A stretch of DNA of 64,000 bases. Origin: CAYZQH01 sp050300015 (GTDB taxonomy: Bacteria; Pseudomonadota; Gammaproteobacteria; Pseudomonadales; Cellvibrionaceae). Positions within the stretch are counted from its first letter, which is position 1, and every line of letters starts with the position of its first letter. Positions 26,645-36,441 of the stretch are shown here, one piece after another. The stretch is taken from contig JBNKWZ010000015.1 of the NCBI GenBank assembly GCA_050300015.1, positions 124,001 through 188,000 of the forward strand, written 5' to 3'. Made by a program: the position numbers and the translations under genes. The notes beneath the pieces were generated by a model. The model worked only from the letters and a program-made list of their open reading frames with translations. It was not told the DNA's origin and made no database searches.

Positions 26645-28741
26645 CTAGTGATGCCTACCGCTCAGCCAGTAATCCAACTCGCAGGCCGTCCCCATCACAA
26701 TGGCATCTGTTGATATGACCTGGTCGACACCCGCGAGTATCAAATCGAGCTGTTGATTGTCTTCATCGATCGCCACAATTGACATAAGGTTTGGCAAGCT
26801 GTTGGCCAGCTCATAATCACGAACCATATCCACCATGGTTGCCACTTGAGCTAACTCACAGTCCAACAATACCAACTCAAAAGTGTGCTCCTGCAACAGC
26901 TTTAACAGTTGCTTTTTGTCGTCGGCAGTAAAGAGTTTCATGTGGCTCACATCGCTCAACGCTTTTTTGGCCGACGCTCGACCTACACTCACCAGTAAAA
27001 CGGTTCTTACCGCAGGTCCTTCGGCTCGGCTATCGCCCATCGCCGTTGAAACATTGCAAAACACTTGACTAAAGGCCATTTCAAATTCGTAGAGACCCGA
27101 GGGTTTCGCCACAGTGTGAACGGCTGGCGCGGTGGTGATTAAACGGTCTTGAAAGTACTTCTTACCCAATCGCGAGCAGATGGCAAACTGCTGTAAATAT
27201 TTTAGATCGTTGTGGCTCAAAAGTTCATTTGCAAACTCAATCGCTTCCTCTCCGCCAGCAACAACACTGTATACCACCGCTTCAATCGCGGCGCCTTGAT
27301 TCATGGCCTGTATCAGTTTCGACGTGGCTTTTTTGAAATCATTAATGGCCACAACGTCAAACCCCAAGGTGTCCAGCTCTTGACGTTTTAAATCCAGCCA
27401 TCGGGGATTAGAATGCACCAACAGCACCGGCTTATTTTTATATTCGATGCGATGATAATCCAGACGTGGTGATAACTCTGCTACTCGCATTCTGCTACGT
27501 AAGGTAATGCAGCGATTGGCATGACCCATGGAATCACCCACCTCAAGAGAGCCGTCTATCAATTCGGCAAGGCCTTTTGCCAAAATGAGCTCCAAACCCG
27601 GATCAAGCTTTGCGTCCGCACTGCCTTGAAATAACCGTTTTTTCGAGGTTTCAAGTTGGCAATCGACATTCATTAACAACTGCCCAGAGGTTTCATATTC
27701 ACGGGCAAATTCCATCTCGACAAACACATAATTGGATTTTGCTTCAGCTATTGCAGACGCCAAAACACTGTTCACAATTTGCGCCAAAAGGTCAGGGTCA
27801 CCCACCAGGCGTGCAGGCATGGCCGGCGCGATTACCGTCTCCAATTCGATACCTTTTTTTTCCGCGATATCTTCGTAATGCTTTACCAAGGTTTGCACGA
27901 GGTGCCGCACGTTAAAAATACGCGCTTTTGGGCTCACTTCTTTGGTTAATACCTGATAAAACTGATCCAAATTATGTTGAATCACCTCCAGTGATTTCCA
28001 ATCTTCTTGATTTTCATTTTTCAACGCTGTGAGGTCACGGGTCAGCCTCTGAAGGTACTCATTGCTAAGCCTCACCGATGCCCGTGTATCTCTTTTTTCT
28101 TCTTCTAAGGTTTCCGCTTTACGCGTCAAATGGTAGTTAGCCTCCAAGTGACCCCAGTGGGTATCGCCCATGAGTTCACTGTGATGGTGAAGGATCCAAT
28201 AAAACATCAATAAAATCGCAGAATAAAATATTCCCAAAATATCACCCACAAACAGTGGGCTGAGGGCCGCGGGCACAATACCAATAAATTGATACATCCC
28301 CAAAAAGCGTTTAAACGGTGCAAACGCGTGCGCCGTAATCGAGAAAAACACCACCGTATAGAGCCAAATCAAAGGGGCCTCAGCGGTGAGACCATGGACG
28401 ATGGTAACGGAGGCGACGATGATGCTCCACCAAGCGGCACCCAGCAACGTGGAAATAAAATAGCGATTACGCCATGCGGTAGGGGCTCGCGGGTATATGG
28501 CATCAATGCGAAACAGAAAATAACCCCGAATAAGGGTGGTGAACATCAACCCAACGGACAGCACAATGGCCAGATGAGGCTGTTGTTGAACAAAGATATC
28601 ACTGGAAAATAAGCACAAGCAAAAGACAAAAAAGTTTGAAATCAAGCCGCGACGACCATATTTGGCCATTCGCCAATCGGTTTCACGCATGATTTCACGA
28701 TTTTTTTGAACTTTACTGTGCGGTTCGAAAAACTTGAGCAT
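26645..28741 (-). CDS. Membrane hybrid-kinase-like protein with degenerate catalytic motifs
   Basis: 698 aa. About six membrane segments lie in residues 35-190, followed by a coiled coil (about 190-260). A histidine-kinase-like dimer/ATPase region occupies 260-420. The expected H-box is absent: the helix reads EVIQHNLDQFYQVL with no HE-x-x-x-P. The N box is poor (IVNSVLASAI) and no glycine-rich G boxes are seen. Two receiver-like regions follow. The first (about 435-560) lacks a phospho-acceptor Asp at the expected AVVYSVV strand. The second (about 575-695) keeps one at ELVLLDCE. It is therefore likely a scaffold or sensor rather than an active kinase. The gene converges on the PP2C gene. Confidence 0.75.
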   Translation of the reverse strand: MLKFFEPHSKVQKNREIMRETDWRMAKYGRRGLISNFFVFCLCLFSSDIFVQQQPHLAIVLSVGLMFTTLIRGYFLFRIDAIYPRAPTAWRNRYFISTLLGAAWWSIIVASVTIVHGLTAEAPLIWLYTVVFFSITAHAFAPFKRFLGMYQFIGIVPAALSPLFVGDILGIFYSAILLMFYWILHHHSELMGDTHWGHLEANYHLTRKAETLEEEKRDTRASVRLSNEYLQRLTRDLTALKNENQEDWKSLEVIQHNLDQFYQVLTKEVSPKARIFNVRHLVQTLVKHYEDIAEKKGIELETVIAPAMPARLVGDPDLLAQIVNSVLASAIAEAKSNYVFVEMEFAREYETSGQLLMNVDCQLETSKKRLFQGSADAKLDPGLELILAKGLAELIDGSLEVGDSMGHANRCITLRSRMRVAELSPRLDYHRIEYKNKPVLLVHSNPRWLDLKRQELDTLGFDVVAINDFKKATSKLIQAMNQGAAIEAVVYSVVAGGEEAIEFANELLSHNDLKYLQQFAICSRLGKKYFQDRLITTAPAVHTVAKPSGLYEFEMAFSQVFCNVSTAMGDSRAEGPAVRTVLLVSVGRASAKKALSDVSHMKLFTADDKKQLLKLLQEHTFELVLLDCELAQVATMVDMVRDYELANSLPNLMSIVAIDEDNQQLDLILAGVDQVISTDAIVMGTACELDYWLSGRHH

Positions 28742-28997
28742 GAACGAGCCTTTTCACTGCGGATGGGTTCAGCGATGAACTGAACCCGCGCGATTCTACC
28801 GGAAGGCTCTCATAATGCCCAGCGTAGCTGCTACTTTAGACGCACGCCCAAGCCGGTCTGCGGTTACACACCCTATGGGATTGCCAATGAGCCAATCGAC
28901 CGGGCACCTACCCCATTATCTTTGGGCTTTTAGCCCATCAGCAAACACCCTGTGCACCCATCACACGAAACCGCCTAGTCCGCCAATACTATGCTCG

Positions 28998-29924
28998 CTA
29001 CAGCTTTGATGTTAACTCGGGTAAGACGTCAAATAAGTCTGCCACCAAGCCATAGTCAGCCACTTGAAAGATGGGGGCCTCTTCATCTTTGTTAATGGCA
29101 ACAATGATCTTGGAATCCTTCATCCCTGCCAAGTGTTGAATCGCACCTGAAATCCCAACTGCAATATACAATTCGGGCGCCACAATTTTACCCGTTTGAC
29201 CCACTTGCATGTCGTTGGGCACAAACCCTGCGTCCACTGCCGCACGCGAGGCGCCCACTGCCGCACCGAGTTTGTCAGCTAAGGTGTACAACAATTCAAA
29301 ATTGTCGCCATTTTGCAGTCCGCGTCCACCGGAAATCACCACCCGCGCAGCGGTAAGCTCTGGGCGATCCGATACCGCCAGCTCTTCACCCACAAACTCT
29401 GAAAGCCCTGCGGCATCAAGGCTCGCACCGGACTCGATCTCGGCGCTACCACCCAGTGGCGCTGCGTCAAAGGCGGTAGCCCTAATCGTCAGGACTTTAA
29501 TGGCATCTCGACTCTCAACCGTAGCAATCACATTTCCAGCGTATATAGGTCGTTTAAACCGATTATTGGCTTCCACGGCTATCACGTCTGATAGCGGTTG
29601 AACGTCCAGCAAAGCTCCCACGCGGGGTAGAACGTTTTTACCAAACGTCGTCGCTGGCGCCAAAATGGCCTCATAGTCTTTTGCAATATTGACAATAGCG
29701 GGCGCCACTTCTTCGGCCAATTGGGTCTCAAAGTGCTCAGCTTGTAGGGCAATGACCTTGGTCACACCACTGATCTGTGCGCAGGCTTCAACCACACTAT
29801 CACACCCATAACCCACGACGAAAAGGTGAACTTCTTGCCCAAACTTAGACGCGGCTGTCACCGTATGTAACGTACTGGGCTTCAGCGCTTTGTTATCGTG
29901 TTCTACAACCACCAATACGCTCAT
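28998..29924 (-). CDS. etfA: Electron transfer flavoprotein alpha subunit
   Basis: 308 aa. The C-terminal FAD-binding motif is visible as AVGASRAAVDAGF ... QVGQTGK ... YIAVGISGAIQHLAGM. It pairs with EtfB to carry electrons from acyl-CoA dehydrogenases. The start at 29924 overlaps the etfB stop by 4 nt, so the two are coupled. Confidence 0.97.
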   Translation of the reverse strand: MSVLVVVEHDNKALKPSTLHTVTAASKFGQEVHLFVVGYGCDSVVEACAQISGVTKVIALQAEHFETQLAEEVAPAIVNIAKDYEAILAPATTFGKNVLPRVGALLDVQPLSDVIAVEANNRFKRPIYAGNVIATVESRDAIKVLTIRATAFDAAPLGGSAEIESGASLDAAGLSEFVGEELAVSDRPELTAARVVISGGRGLQNGDNFELLYTLADKLGAAVGASRAAVDAGFVPNDMQVGQTGKIVAPELYIAVGISGAIQHLAGMKDSKIIVAINKDEEAPIFQVADYGLVADLFDVLPELTSKL

Positions 29925-30673
29925 GAAATCACCTTTGCTTCATTTTTTAGTTTGTCGATCAACGCCTCCACATCAGCGACTTTTATGCCCGCTTGCCTCT
30001 CTGGCGGCGGCTCCACCGAAACCAAGGTCACGCGTTGCTCGTCTGCCACACCCAAATCCGCCAAAGCGATACTTTCGAGCGGCTTTTTCTTCGCTTTCAT
30101 AATGTCGGGTAACTTGGCGTAGCGAGGCTCGTTGAGCCGAAGATCCGTGGTAACAACTGCAGGCAGTTTCAGCTTGACGGTTTGCAGGCCGCCATCCACT
30201 TCTCGGGTAACTTCCACGGTTTCGCCATCCACAGAAACCTTGGAAGCAAACGTGCCTTGCCCCCAATTCAACAATGCCGCCAGCATCTGCCCGGTTTGAT
30301 TGTTATCACCATCAATGGACTGCTTGCCCAAAATCACCAAACCGGGTTGCTCTTTCTCCACCACGGCTTTTAACGCCTTAGCTACGGCCAAAGGCTCTAG
30401 GGTTACCGGTCCATCAATGTGAATGGCACGATCAGCCCCTAAGGCCATCGCTTGGCGCAGCTGTTCATGACACTTAACATCGCCTGCACTGACCACCACT
30501 ACCTCGGAAGCAACGCCACGCTCTTTTAAGCGAATGGCTTCTTCAACGGCGATCTCGCAAAAGGGGTTTATGGACATTTTGGCATTGGCAATGTCCACAG
30601 TGCTGCCATCGCTTTTGGGGCGTACTTTAACGTTGTAATCCACAACGCGCTTGATCGGAACCAAAATTTTCAT
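29921..30673 (-). CDS. etfB: Electron transfer flavoprotein beta subunit
   Basis: 250 aa from ATG 30673 with the opening MKILVPIKRVVDYNVKVR and a purine-rich AAAGGAG site upstream; the frame extends further, but this start matches the family. The AMP-binding loop region includes GADRAIHIDGP and ILGKQSIDGDNNQTGQ. First gene of etfBA. Confidence 0.97.
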   Translation of the reverse strand: MKILVPIKRVVDYNVKVRPKSDGSTVDIANAKMSINPFCEIAVEEAIRLKERGVASEVVVVSAGDVKCHEQLRQAMALGADRAIHIDGPVTLEPLAVAKALKAVVEKEQPGLVILGKQSIDGDNNQTGQMLAALLNWGQGTFASKVSVDGETVEVTREVDGGLQTVKLKLPAVVTTDLRLNEPRYAKLPDIMKAKKKPLESIALADLGVADEQRVTLVSVEPPPERQAGIKVADVEALIDKLKNEAKVIS

Positions 30674-30984
30674 CGGTTTTTCTTTCTCCTTTGGAATCAG
30701 ATGACCGTAAGGTTGTGTCATGGTAAATTGGCCAACGGCCTCGCCAAGACTACAGATAACTCCAGTATAGACTTTTGTCAAACCTTAACATGCAAAGCAA
30801 CATTCCTCTATACGCAAACGCCGCGGACGCTTCATTGGCAAAAACGCGCGCTTTTAAGGCGGTCTTTCGAGGTGCACTCGGTCTCCACCTCACAACAAGA
30901 CAGAGACAAACTGGTGGTTCCCTGGTTCCCAATTTATACTGAAGCCAACACCACCGCCGAATACAAGCAGATTTAGGAGCCCCA
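30674..30984. promoter_or_regulatory. Divergent promoter region of etfBA and ETF-QO
   Basis: 311 bp between divergently transcribed electron-transfer genes. Toward ETF-QO there is a TATACT hexamer (30935-30940) 45 nt before the start. Overlapping its -35 region is CAAAC-N5-GTTCC (30907-30921), an imperfect match to the inverted AAAC/GTTT core reported for PsrA. The hexamer is visible; the regulator assignment is an inference. Confidence 0.4.
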
Positions 30985-32625
30985 ATGGAAAGAGAATCCA
31001 TGCCATATGATGTCGTAATCGTCGGCGCGGGCCCAGCGGGCCTTTCAGCCGCCTGCCGACTGAAACAATGCAATGACAACATTAGCGTTTGCGTTGTCGA
31101 AAAGGGCTCTGAGGTGGGAGCACATATCCTCTCTGGCGCTGTAGTGGAGTCTCGTGCACTCGATGAGCTTTTTCCCAACTGGGCTGAGAACGGAGCGCCG
31201 CTCCATACTCAAGTCTCCGAGGACCAAATAGTGTGGTTAGGGTCAGATCAATCATCCCATACCATCCCCAATGCACTGGCGCCTAAAACCATGCACAACC
31301 ACGGCAACTACATTATAAGCCTCGGCAAGCTGTGCAAATGGTTGGCCGAACAGGCAGAAAGCCTTGGGGTGGATGTGTTCCCAGGCTTTACCGCCCACGA
31401 GGTATTGTTTCGCGAAGACGGGTCGATTAAGGGCATCCTCACTGGGGATATGGGCCTCAATTCGAAAGGAGAACAAAAGCCCTCTTTTGCGCCAGGTATG
31501 GAGCTCCATGGAACTTACACCTTGTTTGCTGAAGGCTGTCGTGGTCACCTAGGCAAGTCTTTAATCGCGCGCTTTGGCTTAGATGCCGATAAAGATCCGC
31601 AACATTACGGCCTGGGGGTAAAAGAAGTCTGGAAGGTGAAGCCAGAGTCACACCAAGCCGGCCTCGTGATACACAGCGCTGGCTGGCCACTGTCTGAGCA
31701 CAATGCCACCGGTGGCGGTTTTTTGTATCACCTAGAAGATGAGTTGGTGGCCGTAGGCTTGATTACCGACCTTAACTATTCCAATCCTCATCTCAGCCCA
31801 TTTGAAGAGTTTCAGCGATTTAAGCATCACCCCTCTATTCGCAAGCACCTAGAACAAGGGGAGCGTATAGCCTACGGTGCCCGTGCCATTGCAAAAGGCG
31901 GCGTACAGTCCCAACCTAAAATGGCGATGCCCGGTGGGCTGTTGCTAGGAGATAACGCGGGAACACTAAACTTCGCAAAAATCAAAGGCACTCACACCGC
32001 CATGAAAAGCGGCATGGTAGCGGCCGAAGTCATCAGTGAAGCACTACAACAAGACACGCCGCCTATACATATAGACGAATTTGACAGTCGTTATAAAGCC
32101 AGTTGGGCCTGGCAGGAGCTGTATACCGAACGTAATTTTGGCCCAGCCATTCACAAGTGGGGACCCTTTTGGGGCGGTGCTTACGCATTTTTGGACCTTA
32201 ATTTTTTCAACGGCCGAGTCCCCTGGACGTTGCGTGACCCAACGCCGGACCACCTAACCCTGCAAAAAGCCAACAACGCACCCGCCATCCACTACCCCAA
32301 GCCCGATGGCAAGCTCAGCTTCGATCGTTTGAGCTCCGTCTATTTATCTAACACCAATCACGAAGAGGACCAACCTTGCCACCTTCAATTGGCAAATACG
32401 GAGATCCCCATTGCCAAAAATTTGCCAGACTACAACGAGCCCGCGCAACGTTATTGCCCGGCGGGTGTATATGAAGTGATTAGTGACGATAAGGGCACAC
32501 CCAAGTTTCAAATTAATGCCCAAAATTGTGTGCACTGTAAGACGTGCGACATCAAAGACCCGGCCCAAAATATCAATTGGGTCACCCCGGAAGGCGGCGG
32601 CGGCCCCAATTACACCGCCATGTGA
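30985..32625 (+). CDS. Electron transfer flavoprotein-ubiquinone oxidoreductase
   Basis: 546 aa. An N-terminal FAD fold carries VIVGAGPAGLSAACRL. The C-terminal 4Fe-4S domain has Cys in RYCPAGVYEV and the cluster CVHCKTCDIKDP, ending GGGGPNYTAM, diagnostic of ETF-QO. A membrane-associated enzyme that passes electrons from EtfAB to ubiquinone. A GGAG at 30976-30979 precedes the ATG at 30985; a second Met six codons later is possible. Divergent from etfBA, fitting one functional module. Confidence 0.97.
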   Translation: MERESMPYDVVIVGAGPAGLSAACRLKQCNDNISVCVVEKGSEVGAHILSGAVVESRALDELFPNWAENGAPLHTQVSEDQIVWLGSDQSSHTIPNALAPKTMHNHGNYIISLGKLCKWLAEQAESLGVDVFPGFTAHEVLFREDGSIKGILTGDMGLNSKGEQKPSFAPGMELHGTYTLFAEGCRGHLGKSLIARFGLDADKDPQHYGLGVKEVWKVKPESHQAGLVIHSAGWPLSEHNATGGGFLYHLEDELVAVGLITDLNYSNPHLSPFEEFQRFKHHPSIRKHLEQGERIAYGARAIAKGGVQSQPKMAMPGGLLLGDNAGTLNFAKIKGTHTAMKSGMVAAEVISEALQQDTPPIHIDEFDSRYKASWAWQELYTERNFGPAIHKWGPFWGGAYAFLDLNFFNGRVPWTLRDPTPDHLTLQKANNAPAIHYPKPDGKLSFDRLSSVYLSNTNHEEDQPCHLQLANTEIPIAKNLPDYNEPAQRYCPAGVYEVISDDKGTPKFQINAQNCVHCKTCDIKDPAQNINWVTPEGGGGPNYTAM

Positions 32626-32705
32626 CCTGGAGCCGTAGACCATTAGGGCTTCGGGGTCCATGCAACGACGGGTGGAGGCATCGCTAACCCCGCCTAACAT
32701 TACGC

Positions 32706-33386
32706 TCAGTTGAACGGAACCGAACCCAATGCGGCTGCCGTTTGCAGCTGTTGGGAGACTTCGGCCACCAAATCATGAGGTGTTTGTGCATCCCACGCCC
32801 AATAAGCGGTACGGCTCGACGCCACCCAAGTATCTAGCTTCCGCTGAGTTTGTACATCATATGCACTCAAGACCACCACAACACTATCTGCCCCCCTAGG
32901 CACAGGGTTGCGCGTGACTAAACCATAGTCCTGATGCCATTCAATGACGCTGCTGAGACGATCCTCAACACTCTGTACCGTGAAACACAAAACCACGTTG
33001 AAACCATCATCACGTGCGTGCGTGAAGGCTTCCGCCAGACTTGTGTTCATATGGGCCATCTTGACGCGCTGAAATTTGAGCGCAAATGCCTGCTCAAGAG
33101 CCGTCGAAAAATCGTGCCTCAGTCGAGCCGCATCATGAGGAACCCGTGCTCCTACGTCGGGGTACGTGAGGTAGACATTCGTCGATGAAGGCAACACCCA
33201 ATGATAGCTGCGCGTCATCGATACTTTTGGGCCAAAACCCAGATTCTTGCCAATACCGTTGACCGTCTGCATACTGTGCTGGAAGGTACAGCCCTCGAGC
33301 CCCAATAGAACAATCACAAACGCCCACTTAGCGGCTACACTTAAAGAACCTTTGGGCAATATTGCGTATTTTGTTGTGACGCTCAT
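32706..33386 (-). CDS. DUF4823-type lipoprotein
   Basis: 226 aa with a long basic n-region, a hydrophobic stretch and lipobox LEGC (Cys33). The soluble domain resembles small gammaproteobacterial lipoproteins annotated DUF4823 (GFNVVLCFTVQSVEDR, RKLDTWVASSRTAYW). Family assignment is from recall; function unknown. Convergent with ETF-QO. Confidence 0.75.
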   Translation of the reverse strand: MSVTTKYAILPKGSLSVAAKWAFVIVLLGLEGCTFQHSMQTVNGIGKNLGFGPKVSMTRSYHWVLPSSTNVYLTYPDVGARVPHDAARLRHDFSTALEQAFALKFQRVKMAHMNTSLAEAFTHARDDGFNVVLCFTVQSVEDRLSSVIEWHQDYGLVTRNPVPRGADSVVVVLSAYDVQTQRKLDTWVASSRTAYWAWDAQTPHDLVAEVSQQLQTAAALGSVPFN

Positions 33387-33459
33387 AGATCACGCTCAGA
33401 CGTTTGCTATACCTTGCCCAGTTTATCGGCCACCTTGGCCAGAGGTTTAGAGCTTTTGC

Positions 33460-34305
33460 ATGCTAACAGCGTTATTGGAACTCAAACAAACCGGCAATCT
33501 CACTTTCGAAAACTTGGTTAGCCAAAAGAACTTTCGTCATTCTTTATTTGGCGGGCAGGTGATTGCACAGGCGTTGGTGGCGGCATCAAAAACCGTGAAC
33601 AACCGCCAACCGCACTCTTTACACGCCTACTTTCTAAAGCCTGGCACATCTCAGACGCCAGTCACCTACAAGGTGAGCATTGTTCGCGATGGACAGAGCG
33701 TTTCCAATCGAAGCGTGGAAGCAAAGCAAAATGGCAAAGCCATTTTTTCCATGATGTGTTCTTTTCACAATGCCACCCCTGGCTTTGCTCACCAAATGGT
33801 GACACCACTCAACACTGGCGCTGCTCCCACCGCATCCACGACACCGACGGATCAAGCCTTGAGCTTGAATAACAATCCCAACGAATGCACGGACTTTACG
33901 CCCATTGACTATATGGCCTACAACGACATATTGTTCAACAACACTGCACAAAACCATGCAAACGCCCAATTTTGGCTAAAAAGTAAAACCCCTTTATCAA
34001 CCCCTATAGAGCACTATGCCGGGTTAACATTCGCGTCGGATATCGGCTTACTGGCCACAGCCTTGCTACCCCATAAAGCTACGTTGTTCAGCGGCGATGT
34101 CATTCCGGCATCTATGGATCATGCCATTTGGTTTCACCAGCCCCCTCAATTCGACCATTGGAGCCTGTACGAGACGCAATCCCCTTGGGCTGGAGGTGGC
34201 AGAGGCTATTGTCAGGGCCATTTCTACAATGCCAACGGAAACTTAATCGCCAGTGTTGCGCAAGAAGGTATGATAAGACCCAACTCAAAAGCATCCATCG
34301 ATTAA
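33460..34305 (+). CDS. tesB: Acyl-CoA thioesterase II
   Basis: 281 aa double hot-dog thioesterase. Typical segments are FGGQVIAQALVAA, SLHAYFLKPG and the catalytic Asp region ASDIGLLATAL, ending with GRGYCQGHFYN. It hydrolyses medium/long acyl-CoA to free fatty acid in the cytoplasm. Neighbouring etf genes suggest a fatty-acid context. Confidence 0.95.
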   Translation: MLTALLELKQTGNLTFENLVSQKNFRHSLFGGQVIAQALVAASKTVNNRQPHSLHAYFLKPGTSQTPVTYKVSIVRDGQSVSNRSVEAKQNGKAIFSMMCSFHNATPGFAHQMVTPLNTGAAPTASTTPTDQALSLNNNPNECTDFTPIDYMAYNDILFNNTAQNHANAQFWLKSKTPLSTPIEHYAGLTFASDIGLLATALLPHKATLFSGDVIPASMDHAIWFHQPPQFDHWSLYETQSPWAGGGRGYCQGHFYNANGNLIASVAQEGMIRPNSKASID

Positions 34306-34355
34306 AACCGTGATGGTCTATACTTTCGAGAACAACGTTCTAACGAGGCAATGTC

Positions 34356-34691
34356 ATGGATAGAACCACCATCTCTCAAGCCGCCAAAACCTTTGAATTG
34401 GTTCTGCAGATTTTAGACGATGCATACTGGAGCGCCTCTAAGATTGAAAGCAAAGATACCTTCTACGACCTCATTGGCACCTTACAAAAAGAAGTGAATG
34501 AGCTGGCCAAATTGAGTGTCGAAGACCACTACATGGCGTATGAACCCATTACCGCAGAATTAAAGAACAGCGTTAGTAAAGTTAAGACACTCCACAATGA
34601 ACTCCACCAATGGGTCAGTCGCACCAAAGTCTCCACCGCCCTAGAAAGTGAGCTCCCCATACTCCTACAAATGTTGGCACCCAGTCGATAA
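34356..34691 (+). CDS. Hypothetical small helical protein
   Basis: 111 aa, predicted all-alpha with no Cys and no signal. It starts 50 bp after tesB and has AACGAGG upstream of the ATG. No family recognised. It may be co-transcribed with tesB. The following terminator lies 270 bp downstream and appears to belong to a separate small transcript. Confidence 0.6.
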   Translation: MDRTTISQAAKTFELVLQILDDAYWSASKIESKDTFYDLIGTLQKEVNELAKLSVEDHYMAYEPITAELKNSVSKVKTLHNELHQWVSRTKVSTALESELPILLQMLAPSR

Positions 34692-34826
34692 CCACCCTAT
34701 CCCTTACTAACCCATGTTACCCCCATCATCGCAGCATATGAGTGCCACTTTCACTTTCGTTATGAATGCAAAGCACGTTTCACAGGATATGTATTGCTAA
34801 ATATTTTAAAAACCGGCCATATTTCA

Positions 34827-34855
34827 TTGGCACTTTTCTGAGAATATTCGATACT
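34827..34855 (+). promoter_or_regulatory. Predicted sigma-70 promoter of an sRNA candidate
   Basis: TTGGCA (34827-34832) and GATACT (34850-34855), spacer exactly 17 bp, giving a start near 34861-34863. Confidence 0.55.
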
Positions 34856-34860
34856 TTAAA

Positions 34861-34997
34861 GACCGGCGGCATTCATCCCCCCAAGTGAATGACGCAGGTA
34901 GAGTTGCTTCATTGCAGCTCGTTGAGGATGAAAGTCCTTAATGTTTCACTCCTAATGGTCCTGGCCCGGCGTTCCCCCCGATCGTCGGGCTTTTTTT
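34861..34997 (+). ncRNA. Candidate small RNA with two C-rich loops
   Basis: About 135 nt between the promoter above and a strong terminator, with no credible ORF. Hairpin 1 is CATTCA (34870-34875) / TGAATG (34886-34891) with loop TCCCCCCAAG. Hairpin 2 is GAGTTGC (34901-34907) / GCAGCTC (34914-34920). The terminator hairpin loop contains another CCCCCC run. Repeated C-rich, single-stranded loops are the pattern of sRNAs that pair with Shine-Dalgarno regions. No known Rfam family is recognised. Its position between the helical protein and the M48 gene suggests independent transcription. Confidence 0.55.
34964..34997 (+). terminator. Rho-independent terminator of the sRNA candidate
   Basis: GCCCGGCG (34964-34971) / CGTCGGGC (34983-34990), an 8-bp stem with one G-T pair, an 11-nt C-rich loop, and seven T (34991-34997). 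Confidence 0.88.
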
Positions 34998-35217
34998 CTA
35001 CCGATTAGATGACCTACCAAACCACTCAAAGGGTTTCTCGCGGTGAAACACACGACAAGCATCGCTTACAACGCTTAAGAAACGAGCAAAACCCACCGCA
35101 TTTTCCTTTTTACCAAGCCTTTGGCATCTAACCCCTTTCACATCACAGTCATGCTGCTTTAGACTACAATTTAACAAGTGGAAAACCTGTAATTGGGGCC
35201 GAATTTCACATTCGGCA

Positions 35218-36441
35218 GTGTTCATCAATAACAATAAGCCGAAACCTGTGACCCAGCATCACACCTACCCTGTCCACGGATTTCATCAAACGTTGCCAAA
35301 GGGCAAAGCGTCCGGGCAAGTGGTGATCACTGAATCTTTAGCGCGTGCCGAAATCGCGGGTAAAACGATCTCCCTTCCCCTAGACGACCTGCAACTTACC
35401 CTGGGCGGCGCCAGCGACCGTTTGATTTTTTTAATGCACCCCAGCGTTCCAAGTTGGCGCCTCTACACCAGTGACCGCAGCTTACTCGCTGACCCCTACT
35501 TGCGTGACCACCCTACTTTGGGTCCAGTCGTCCAAAAAGCGCGTAGAGTGAGGCACAAGGGGTGGGGATTGATAGCCGCCGTCATCCTCCTATTGGCGGC
35601 AATACCCGTACTGATGATGACTCGTATGGACTGGCTATCACACCGAGTAGCCCAGCAAATACCAGAAACGTGGGAAGATCAACTGGCTGACTCTGCTTTG
35701 GCACAATACCAGCTAAGCCACGAAATGCTTGATGACCACATCGCTAGGCCGCTCTTACAGCCACTGACAGAGCCTTTGATTGAAGCCCTTCAGTCGCGCC
35801 AATATGATTATGCGTTCCACGTCAGTTATGACGCCTCAACAAATGCTTTTGCATTACCTGGTGGCACAGTAGTGATTCACTCAGGCCTGATCATGCGAGC
35901 AGACTCCGCAGAAGAGTTATTGGGCGTTCTGGCACACGAAATTTCCCATGTTACTGAGCAACATGGGTTGCGCAGCGTCATCAGCACCGCAGGCCTATAC
36001 TTGGTTGTCAGCGCAGTATTGGGCGATGCTTCGGGACTTATGGCTACGCTCGCCAGTACCGCACCCTTTTTACTCAGCCAAAGTTACTCTCGCAGATACG
36101 AGCGCGATGCCGACAAAAAAGGACATGCTCTTTTAACGCGCGCTCGAATTCACCCCAGAGGGCTAGCAACTTTTTTTGAAAAATTATTGGCAGATGAAAA
36201 CAAACGCCTAGCAAGCATAGAAGATGAAAACACGCGAGAAGCCGTAAAAGAGGCCATGGGGTTTCTCAGCACACACCCTGCCAGTGAAGAACGTATTCAA
36301 TACCTAAAGGCACTCCCTGTGGCCAGCCAAAGCTATCGTAATTTAGAGGCCGAGTTCATCGCTCTACAAAATGCCGTCAAACAATTCACTGAGAACAACA
36401 TTGATAACAATAAGGAACCCGAAAATGAAAGCAACCATTAA
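35218..36441 (+). CDS. M48-family membrane metallopeptidase
   Basis: 407 aa with a GTG start (a second GTG lies 30 nt later). The N-terminal ~105 residues are beta-rich and cytoplasmic-like. A single membrane segment is at about 115-134. The peptidase domain has the zinc motif HEISH (His240-His244) and a later RRYERDADKKG glutamate. Homologues are BepA/LoiP-type or membrane proteases. It overlaps by 17 nt with the first of three AIM24-like genes and is presumably their operon leader. Confidence 0.88.
   Translation: MFINNNKPKPVTQHHTYPVHGFHQTLPKGKASGQVVITESLARAEIAGKTISLPLDDLQLTLGGASDRLIFLMHPSVPSWRLYTSDRSLLADPYLRDHPTLGPVVQKARRVRHKGWGLIAAVILLLAAIPVLMMTRMDWLSHRVAQQIPETWEDQLADSALAQYQLSHEMLDDHIARPLLQPLTEPLIEALQSRQYDYAFHVSYDASTNAFALPGGTVVIHSGLIMRADSAEELLGVLAHEISHVTEQHGLRSVISTAGLYLVVSAVLGDASGLMATLASTAPFLLSQSYSRRYERDADKKGHALLTRARIHPRGLATFFEKLLADENKRLASIEDENTREAVKEAMGFLSTHPASEERIQYLKALPVASQSYRNLEAEFIALQNAVKQFTENNIDNNKEPENESNH

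Noticed and set aside
34998..35234. 78-codon minus-strand ORF beside the sRNA terminator
   Set aside because: No ribosome binding site or motif; it begins opposite the M48 start and abuts the terminator T-run.
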